Virus record (IMG/VR): IMGVR_UViG_3300042691_025071 | Location: 1 to 64,000 of that record | Length of the DNA: 64,000 nucleotides | Strand: one strand, 5' to 3' | DNA from: a virus | In this document: one piece after another, positions 57,356 through 64,000 of the stretch | How positions within the stretch are numbered: the stretch's first letter is position 1 | Layout of the letters: every line of letters begins with the position of its first letter | Position numbers and translations under genes: made by a program | The notes under the pieces: model-generated | Told to the model about the DNA's origin: nothing | Database searches by the model: none | What the model saw: the letters and a program-made list of their open reading frames with translations, nothing else

Positions 57356-59104
57356 ATGAATAAGAAAAAAATCATATTACCAGATAGAAGATTTGAAAGT
57401 GCACCCGATGAAAATCTAACAATTAGAATAAATTTAGATGAATCTAAAAATTTATTAAGAGAAGGTGACAGAGATGTTATTTTAGATTTGGCTAGACTTT
57501 TTAATGAAGAAAGAAACGAATGTCAAAATTATAAAATATTTGGTAAAATAAAAATGATATTCAGAAATACCTATTCTGGTGACACAACATATGGTCCACT
57601 TGAAAGAAATTTGGCACTAGTCGGTGATGGTGGGGATGGTGATTTTACAGGATATCTAAACTATAATGAATTTGCCTTTTTAAGAACAGATCTTTTAAGA
57701 GAAAAAAATGAACCAATATCAGGATCAACACCTGGTGCATTCGTCCCTAATATCACTTTGACAGATGGTGGACTTGATCATATTGGTATGTCCCAAACTG
57801 ACGCACCTTATAAAAATTGGAATTTTTATTTATCATATGTTTATAGTGGAGACACAACGTATCCAATAAATTACAGTTTATCTGATGGTACAGTTTACTC
57901 TTTTCAAGCACAAGATGGTATCCCATTTAGAGTTACTAATAATGGTAAATATTATAAATTTACGTCACCAGTTACACATGGTATAAATCAAGGAGAATAT
58001 ATAACAATTTTAGAAACAACATTAAATAATACGGTACCGGTAGAAAATAGAACTTTTTATGTTGATAGTATTGGTGACGAAATATATGATTCTGAAAATT
58101 ATGTTTTAAACATTCTAAAAAGTCAATTTCCACCATCATTAACGCTTGATACCGTTATCTTTATAAAGAGATGTCTCGATATAAATAATATATCTGAAAC
58201 AACTTCAAAGTACTATGTTCATAGACACAAAACATTAACTGAATTAAAAGATTACATCTTAGATAAAATGGGGTTTGAATCGCCAGTATTTGAAGATGAA
58301 AAAAAATTATTATTTGAAAATAGCCAAGGTGTTATTGACTATTTGGTTGAACAAAATAGAATGGAATCAGTACTTTTTGATTTTAAAGAACCATACACAT
58401 TAAGTGGGATAACAAATAATTTAGGTTACACACCAACAGAATTATATGTATCAATAATCTTTAGAAACGATAACGGATATTTTAATTATCCACCAAAAGT
58501 CGGTTACAAATTTAATTTTCACGATACTTGGGTAGATAAACATTTTGATGATTCAAATTCACCTTTTGAAAATAGTTTAACAAGTACACCATTTATTAAT
58601 TCAGGTATAACATTTAATAGAGGTAACCCAATACCAAAAGGTACAGATTTAGTGGGAGCATTTGTTGAATACAATACAAAAGAATTAAAAGAAAGGATAA
58701 TAAGCGAATCTTTCCATAAAATAACATCACCTTTGAATATTTTTGATCATGGACAAGATACCGCTATGGATGCGGTACCGACTAATTTGGTTGGGTTATA
58801 TTATCAACCACACTATAGAGTAAAAATTAGACAATTATCACCATATATAGAAACATCAAATACCGACCAAATTTATGGATTACCTGAAAATATAATATAT
58901 GACAAATCAGAAAATTTATGGAAATGGAGAGATCTATATGATCACGGATATGTCGATGTTGATGGATTTGGAACTAATTTTCCGTTTTTAAATGATTGTC
59001 ATTATTTAAAATTTGATATTAATTTCTATTTAAAAAATGAGGAAGACTATACAAATAAACAAGATGGTGTTAAAAAGACACAAAATCTAAAAATAGATTG
59101 TTAA
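57356..59104 (+). CDS. Structural protein, unknown
   Basis: A 582-residue protein with no motif that I recognise; it starts directly at the previous stop. Composition (many Tyr, Asn, Thr, short beta stretches such as SYVYSGDTTYPINY) is like neighbouring virion proteins. It belongs to a continuous run of genes with 0-1 base gaps, likely the baseplate periphery or fibre-attachment proteins. The GDTTY motif occurs twice in it, and the sequence GDTTY also appears in the last gene of the window. Confidence 0.5.
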   Translation: MNKKKIILPDRRFESAPDENLTIRINLDESKNLLREGDRDVILDLARLFNEERNECQNYKIFGKIKMIFRNTYSGDTTYGPLERNLALVGDGGDGDFTGYLNYNEFAFLRTDLLREKNEPISGSTPGAFVPNITLTDGGLDHIGMSQTDAPYKNWNFYLSYVYSGDTTYPINYSLSDGTVYSFQAQDGIPFRVTNNGKYYKFTSPVTHGINQGEYITILETTLNNTVPVENRTFYVDSIGDEIYDSENYVLNILKSQFPPSLTLDTVIFIKRCLDINNISETTSKYYVHRHKTLTELKDYILDKMGFESPVFEDEKKLLFENSQGVIDYLVEQNRMESVLFDFKEPYTLSGITNNLGYTPTELYVSIIFRNDNGYFNYPPKVGYKFNFHDTWVDKHFDDSNSPFENSLTSTPFINSGITFNRGNPIPKGTDLVGAFVEYNTKELKERIISESFHKITSPLNIFDHGQDTAMDAVPTNLVGLYYQPHYRVKIRQLSPYIETSNTDQIYGLPENIIYDKSENLWKWRDLYDHGYVDVDGFGTNFPFLNDCHYLKFDINFYLKNEEDYTNKQDGVKKTQNLKIDC

Positions 59105-59919
59105 TGAATATATTAAGAAACGATAGTGATAAAAATATCTTAATAAATAACGAAAACGATTTCAAAACAGATCTCGGGTGGCAAGAGAACGCCGAAGAAT
59201 TAGAAAAAGAAAGTTTAAAAAGAATTATAAACCCAATAGATAATTATGAAACTGTTAGATATATACATGAAGAATATCCAATAAGTGGAGTTACTAATTT
59301 TACACAAAATGACATTTGGTTTTATTTTTATTTTACAACAGGAACAACCTATACAAATGGATTAGATTATAATTTAGTTGGTATACAACCAGATGAAAAC
59401 GCTAAATTATTAAAAGTAGCAACTGAAAGTTTTTTTAGATTAGAATTTTACAAAACACCCAATAACGATGTGCCAGATAGAAGTAACAGAAAATTAGTTT
59501 TTACAAAAAATCTAACATTACCATTAGGTGAAAGATACTTTTTTGCACCACTAATAAAAAACATATTTGTTCCTGTTTTTTCGGGATCAAATTATAGGAA
59601 TAAAGAAAACATGTATCTTTTTTGGTTTAAAGATGATAGCGCATTCGAAGAAACATTAATAACCGGAAATACTTTTTGGGTGTCTGCCAGATTTTATAAC
59701 GCAAAGGATGGTGAAATATTAAATCTAACAAATAGTGGATTAACACCAACAACTGAAATAGTCGAATCTAGAGACATGTATTATAAATTGGAAATAAATA
59801 GAACAGACACACCTGGAAGAACTGATTATTCATATATTGTTTATAGTTATAGTGGATCTACCGGTGCTAGAGTCGGTACCAGGTATAACCCAATTAAATT
59901 TTATCAATCATTTTCATAG
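59104..59919 (+). CDS. Structural protein, unknown
   Basis: A 271-residue protein. I place its start at ATG 59104 (TAATG overlap with the previous stop) rather than at TTG 59098. It is beta-rich with no clear family; a C-terminal part contains YIVYSYSGSTGARVGTRYNP. Strict translational coupling suggests it works with the genes before and after in baseplate or fibre assembly. Confidence 0.5.
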   Translation: MNILRNDSDKNILINNENDFKTDLGWQENAEELEKESLKRIINPIDNYETVRYIHEEYPISGVTNFTQNDIWFYFYFTTGTTYTNGLDYNLVGIQPDENAKLLKVATESFFRLEFYKTPNNDVPDRSNRKLVFTKNLTLPLGERYFFAPLIKNIFVPVFSGSNYRNKENMYLFWFKDDSAFEETLITGNTFWVSARFYNAKDGEILNLTNSGLTPTTEIVESRDMYYKLEINRTDTPGRTDYSYIVYSYSGSTGARVGTRYNPIKFYQSFS

Positions 59920-60843
59920 ATGAGAAAAACTAAATACGAAATATTAAGGACAAATACGGGGTTAACATATAACCTACCTATATATTTAGATTCATCGGTT
60001 GATGAAATGGGTATCATGGTCGGTTTTGATGGTAAAATAAGTCAAATAGAAGAATTTTGTAATTTTAGTTACACACAAAATGTTAATGTAATTGATGTAT
60101 ATAATACCGTATTCATTGAAAAATTTAGATATATAAAAGAAGCCACTTTCACTATAAATTGGGGAGATGGTACGTCTTCTCCATTACCTATACATACAGG
60201 TAATTTACTGTCTACCGTTTCAAAAACTTACCCAATACCATCTATTGGATATAGTTCATACACCATAACGATAAGTTTAGATAGTCCATGGACAAAACAA
60301 AACTTAAGTAAAATAGTTAAAATACCTCAAGACATATCAAAACCAAATCCACTTGGTACTTTTAGTGGATTTACTATACCTTATACCGTTTTAACGGGTG
60401 ATCAAGATTATCTAAATGATTTAGATTACACAAATAACACTGGACAAACAACATTTAAGTATGTTGCTATAGGTGGAAGTAGAATAGATGAAAAAAGGTT
60501 ATATGGGTCAAATTCATATACTGGGGTAACGGGCGGGGTCGATGAAATCGGTAGTTATAGTGCATATACTATTGACAATTTAGTTTATAAAGATTATTCT
60601 GATGGTTATACGATGATAACGGGTACGACCGTTGGATTCACAAAAGAAGAAGTTTTCGATAATCTAATAACAAGGAATGAACATTTTCTTGGGTTTATTG
60701 ATGAACCGACGATCTATTCCGATATTTTTGTTGAAAGAGGTAAACTTAGTGTTATGGAATATAATCTAAGATTAACTGAAGTAGACAATACCGGTGAATT
60801 AAGAATTTATGGAAATGGATTTTTTAATGTAATAAAACAATAA
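59920..60843 (+). CDS. Structural protein with PKD-like domain
   Basis: The 307-residue product has a PKD-like beta sandwich (about 70-125): TFTINWGDGTSS followed by TYPIPSIGYSSYTITISL. WGDGT and the later tY-P-G-Y-t-I are the hallmarks of PKD domains, which mediate protein-protein or sugar contact. The rest is beta-rich. It starts immediately after the previous stop and is thus co-translated with the operon. Confidence 0.55.
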   Translation: MRKTKYEILRTNTGLTYNLPIYLDSSVDEMGIMVGFDGKISQIEEFCNFSYTQNVNVIDVYNTVFIEKFRYIKEATFTINWGDGTSSPLPIHTGNLLSTVSKTYPIPSIGYSSYTITISLDSPWTKQNLSKIVKIPQDISKPNPLGTFSGFTIPYTVLTGDQDYLNDLDYTNNTGQTTFKYVAIGGSRIDEKRLYGSNSYTGVTGGVDEIGSYSAYTIDNLVYKDYSDGYTMITGTTVGFTKEEVFDNLITRNEHFLGFIDEPTIYSDIFVERGKLSVMEYNLRLTEVDNTGELRIYGNGFFNVIKQ

Positions 60844-60849
60844 AAAATA

Positions 60850-60857
60850 TATTTATT
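60850..60857 (+). promoter_or_regulatory. Variant promoter motif TATTTATT
   Basis: One-base variant, 12 bases before the ATG at 60870. Confidence 0.35.
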
Positions 60858-60869
60858 AAATAAAAATAC

Positions 60870-61790
60870 ATGGCAGTAGGATCATACGGTATAGTTAGAC
60901 CATCGGATATATCACCACAAGATGTTGATATATATTATCATTATGTTGCAAATCGATTGACAACATCTGAGGTTACATTAAAAAAATTAGCCTCTCAGGA
61001 CATTTTAACACCGGTTTTTCATAATAATGAAACAACCGATGACAATAATGCACCAAATGTTGAAATATTAGGTGGTTTATATAATTTAAAATTATCCTCT
61101 AGTGATTTTTCCGAATTAGGTATATATACCTTACACATTAGACCCAAACAAATAAGAACAACAATAACCGATTGTGGTATTTTGGCTTCTTTACCTTCAG
61201 TTAGAGGATTAATTATTGATATAAGTAACGTTCCAACCGAAGATAGAAATAAATTCACACCACAAGGATTGGTTGGGTATAGAATAGAGTATATCAACAC
61301 AAATAACAATACTAAAATACCAAATTTTTATAGAGTCGTAACTTCATCATTTTATTGTACACCAATTGCATCAAATTTGACAAATACAACTCAAAAAGCG
61401 ATAAGATATCAGTACACTGATCAAGCGACAAATTTAATGTTTCTTACTGTTACACCGTCCTCCGCACCATCCAGTAAACCAAATACGGTACCTTTTATTG
61501 GACAACCATCACAAAAAATTATTTTAACAAATACTTTTTTAAATCCAACTACAATTGAAATCGAGATGGTTGAACATGATGCAACTACATTAGCACACGC
61601 ACTTTATGGTAATCAAACTAAGGCGGTTGCACCGGGTATCTATACGATTTACGATAATAATAACAATATCTATAGACAATACAACTTGTATGAGATTAAA
61701 GATGATCTAAATGACACATTGTATGAGGTTAGAGAAAGAAAAACAGATATTGACCAATCATTAGATTTTGATACTATTACAAATATATAA
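60870..61790 (+). CDS. Baseplate-associated protein, unknown
   Basis: A 306-residue protein with a charged C-terminal segment (DDLNDTLYEVRERKTDIDQS) and a core of beta strands (for example GGLYNLKLSSSDFSELGIYT and TLHIRPKQIRTTI). I do not recognise the family. It lies between the PKD-like protein and a tail-protein-I-like gene, in the position of a wedge component. It overlaps the next gene by a single base. Confidence 0.5.
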   Translation: MAVGSYGIVRPSDISPQDVDIYYHYVANRLTTSEVTLKKLASQDILTPVFHNNETTDDNNAPNVEILGGLYNLKLSSSDFSELGIYTLHIRPKQIRTTITDCGILASLPSVRGLIIDISNVPTEDRNKFTPQGLVGYRIEYINTNNNTKIPNFYRVVTSSFYCTPIASNLTNTTQKAIRYQYTDQATNLMFLTVTPSSAPSSKPNTVPFIGQPSQKIILTNTFLNPTTIEIEMVEHDATTLAHALYGNQTKAVAPGIYTIYDNNNNIYRQYNLYEIKDDLNDTLYEVRERKTDIDQSLDFDTITNI

Positions 61791-64000
61791 TGGCAAGAAG
61801 AAAAGTACCAAGTCAGGCAGCAAGTGGAAGAGAAACCTTTAGTGATAGTTTAGTCGGTGTGCAAATTACCGATGGGTCTAGTCAATTAACTAATACCAAC
61901 TTTGCTTTAGATAGAGCAATTCCTGAAAAAGACAGTAAAAATTTTAGAACAAGTCCGTTTTCGGATTTTTTAACATTAGACACGTTAAAAGAAGAAGAAA
62001 ATGAATTTTCAACTCCATTAATGTCATCGACTAAAAAAAGTGACAGAGAGTTGAGATTTAGAAATGCTAAAAATGATGCTGGTAAATCTTTATTCGGGTC
62101 GTTATCTAGAAGATTAGAAGTATCAATTAAAAATATTATTAAAAAATATCCCGCATCTTTTTTAATAGACAAAGACAGTTTAATTGTAACAAATCAATAT
62201 ACGGCCTATAATATATCATACGATATTGATAGAGACACAACAATTTTTGAAGTTGAGTTACCTAGACTATTTAATACGTTTGAAATAAAATTAAGTAGAC
62301 CACAAAGTAATACCTTACCTGATGGTGATACTAATATTAGAAACTTTTATTCTTCATTTAAGAAATATGTAACAGTAATCAAAGAACAACCTTACGAAAT
62401 AGTTGACTTTGTACAACCAGACAGTAAAAGTAACTTTAAATTAAAAATAAAGGGTAATCCGTTTTCTGGCGACACGACTTATACTGAAAATATATTAGTT
62501 AGACCAAATGATGGTATTGTTGAGGAGTTTTATAAAAGTTTAGATGAAATTGAGGAACAATTAGTTAATAGAGAAACTAATCCAAAGTTTACTGCATTTT
62601 TTGTTGTGCCAAGAGAAAATTTTGATAAAACAAATACAAATTTAATACAAGTTGCATATAATTGGCCATTATCTAAAGATGGTTGGAATATAAAAATAAT
62701 TGGTTCTGATTTTGATGGGTATCTAGATAGTTTAAAAAATTTAGGAGACGAAATCGATAATTATAAATCTAATTTATTTATTAGATTTTTAACATCACCC
62801 CAATTGTATGAGTTTGATTCTGATGAAAAAAAGGCAGAAAGTGTTTTTCAATTATATGGACAAAGTTTTGATAAAATAAAGAAATATATAGACAACATCG
62901 CTTACATGAGAAATGTAAGTTATGATGGTATAAATAATTTACCCGATATTCTACTTAAGAATTTAGCGGAAAATTTAGGTTTGACCACTGTTAGTTTATT
63001 TGATGAAGATACATTAGATAGTGCATTGTATAGTAGAAGTAGATCTAACTATTCATCACAAAGTATTGGTAAAAATTTAATTGAAGCCGAATATGAATTC
63101 TATAGAAGACTATTAGTTAATTTAGCCTATCTATATAAATCAAAAGGAACTAGATCATCGATACATTTCTTTCTAAGATTTTTGGGTGCACCTGAACCTT
63201 TAATAAGAATTGATGAATATATTTACAGAGTCACATCAATGCCAAATTCTAGTGACCTCGAAAATGATATCTATGATGTTTTACAAAGAAGTAAATTTTT
63301 AACGACAGCATTATTTTCACCAACAACATATCTTTATACAAAAAATATAGAACAAGGATTAACAACATTTAATAGAGAGGGTTATCCTGTTGATGAAAAA
63401 ACCGGATTACCTAGAAGAGCATTTGATCCAATAAGTGATATATTTTTTCAGAAAGGTTCGGGATGGTATGATATGACTTTAAAACATAGAACACCCGATA
63501 TACTTGATGAAGAAAATTCTATTTTAACAGGTAGAACAAAAACGATTAAAACAAAGGCAAAACCATATTCTTATGGTGAAGAATATTTTGACGTTTTTAG
63601 AACATTACCAGGATTAGATACTGGATATGGTTTGGATTCTGAAATAGATAACGTTAAGGCCAGTTTCTATGATGGAAATTCATCTTATGTTTTAAATAGA
63701 AAAAATATTGAAGTCTACTTATCACCAAGTAGGGCGATCGATTATGATATTTGGAGAAAATCTAGAGATTTATTATTAACATTCGGTTCAAATACATTAT
63801 ATCCACAAACAGGTGTCACATTTGCGGAATTTTTAGAAAAGACATTACATTCCCAATTAAAAAATTCCCACGTTATAAGATATAAGAAAAATTACATTGC
63901 ACTCGAGGATGTTTACACATCTTATTTCACTAGCACTGGTTTTACTTCTTATAATTATATTGATTCACATGAGTTTATACAACGAATGAGTCCATATTGG
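61790..64000 (+). CDS. Large tail/baseplate protein, gpI-like region (3' partial)
   Basis: The frame starting MARRKVPSQAASGRETFSDS is open from 61790 to the window end (at least 737 residues), so the stop lies outside. About residues 430-465 read AEYEFYRRLLVNLAYLYKSK, then GTRSSIHFFLRFLGAPEPLI, the pattern of tail protein I/baseplate-wedge family members. N-terminal half is charged and mixed alpha/beta. It is the last gene of the wedge run in the window. Confidence 0.6.
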   Translation, partial: MARRKVPSQAASGRETFSDSLVGVQITDGSSQLTNTNFALDRAIPEKDSKNFRTSPFSDFLTLDTLKEEENEFSTPLMSSTKKSDRELRFRNAKNDAGKSLFGSLSRRLEVSIKNIIKKYPASFLIDKDSLIVTNQYTAYNISYDIDRDTTIFEVELPRLFNTFEIKLSRPQSNTLPDGDTNIRNFYSSFKKYVTVIKEQPYEIVDFVQPDSKSNFKLKIKGNPFSGDTTYTENILVRPNDGIVEEFYKSLDEIEEQLVNRETNPKFTAFFVVPRENFDKTNTNLIQVAYNWPLSKDGWNIKIIGSDFDGYLDSLKNLGDEIDNYKSNLFIRFLTSPQLYEFDSDEKKAESVFQLYGQSFDKIKKYIDNIAYMRNVSYDGINNLPDILLKNLAENLGLTTVSLFDEDTLDSALYSRSRSNYSSQSIGKNLIEAEYEFYRRLLVNLAYLYKSKGTRSSIHFFLRFLGAPEPLIRIDEYIYRVTSMPNSSDLENDIYDVLQRSKFLTTALFSPTTYLYTKNIEQGLTTFNREGYPVDEKTGLPRRAFDPISDIFFQKGSGWYDMTLKHRTPDILDEENSILTGRTKTIKTKAKPYSYGEEYFDVFRTLPGLDTGYGLDSEIDNVKASFYDGNSSYVLNRKNIEVYLSPSRAIDYDIWRKSRDLLLTFGSNTLYPQTGVTFAEFLEKTLHSQLKNSHVIRYKKNYIALEDVYTSYFTSTGFTSYNYIDSHEFIQRMSPYW

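Noticed and set aside
61882-62172. Minus-strand frame within the last gene
   Set aside because: The plus-strand frame is open across the whole region and continues to the window end with typical composition.

Overview
The window is about 64 kb of AT-rich DNA from a large T4-like contractile-tailed phage (Caudoviricetes), probably one infecting a Bacteroidota host. The phage assignment rests on recognisable T4-type proteins: neck proteins gp13, gp14 and gp15, tail sheath gp18, tube gp19, a tape measure, baseplate wedge gp53, gp25 and gp6, B-family DNA polymerase gp43, single-strand binding protein gp32, UvsX, RNase H and helicase gp41. The host guess is an inference. It rests on A-rich leaders with almost no Shine-Dalgarno sequences, arginine encoded mostly by AGA, and a DUF5522-type small cysteine protein that is typical of Bacteroidota.

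Layout. 1-12.3 kb is a tail-fibre and adhesin locus: Thr/Pro-repeat fibres, a trypsin-like serine protease, a beta-solenoid fibre, and several fibres that share a short N-terminal anchor. 12.4-13.6 kb holds small genes, including a predicted 2-oxoglutarate/Fe(II) oxygenase. 13.7-16.6 kb is the DNA polymerase. 16.6-20.6 kb mixes strands: a minus-strand gp13-like neck gene, a possible nuclease, and a minus-strand SNF2-type helicase. 20.6-40.2 kb is the neck, sheath, tube, chaperone, tape-measure and baseplate-hub run. 40.2-48.9 kb carries small proteins and then the replication and nucleotide module (gp32, UvsX, RNase H, gp41, B12-dependent ribonucleotide reductase). 49-64 kb is the baseplate wedge and periphery run, which leaves the window in an unfinished gene.

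Many transcription units start just after an octamer TATTTATA (or TATTTATT), usually 10-16 bases before the start codon. It also appears in the correct orientation ahead of the minus-strand gp13-like gene. It is the best candidate for this phage's late promoter. Several units end in clear hairpin-plus-T terminators.

The most notable observations are these. (1) A probable programmed +1 ribosomal frameshift between tube and tape measure gives a longer tail-assembly chaperone. (2) The 304-base sheath-tube gap carries a 15/16 match to the bacterial parS centromere, a cluster of CCAGTATACTAG repeats and three promoter motifs. (3) A compact pseudoknot-like RNA candidate lies after the ribonucleotide reductase/DUF5522 pair. 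(4) Two tandem proteins in the baseplate operon share a His/Cys arrangement like caspase-fold peptidases. (5) A small ribbon-helix-helix-like gene hides on the minus strand between gp15 and the sheath gene. All functions come from reading motifs by eye; no database search was run.
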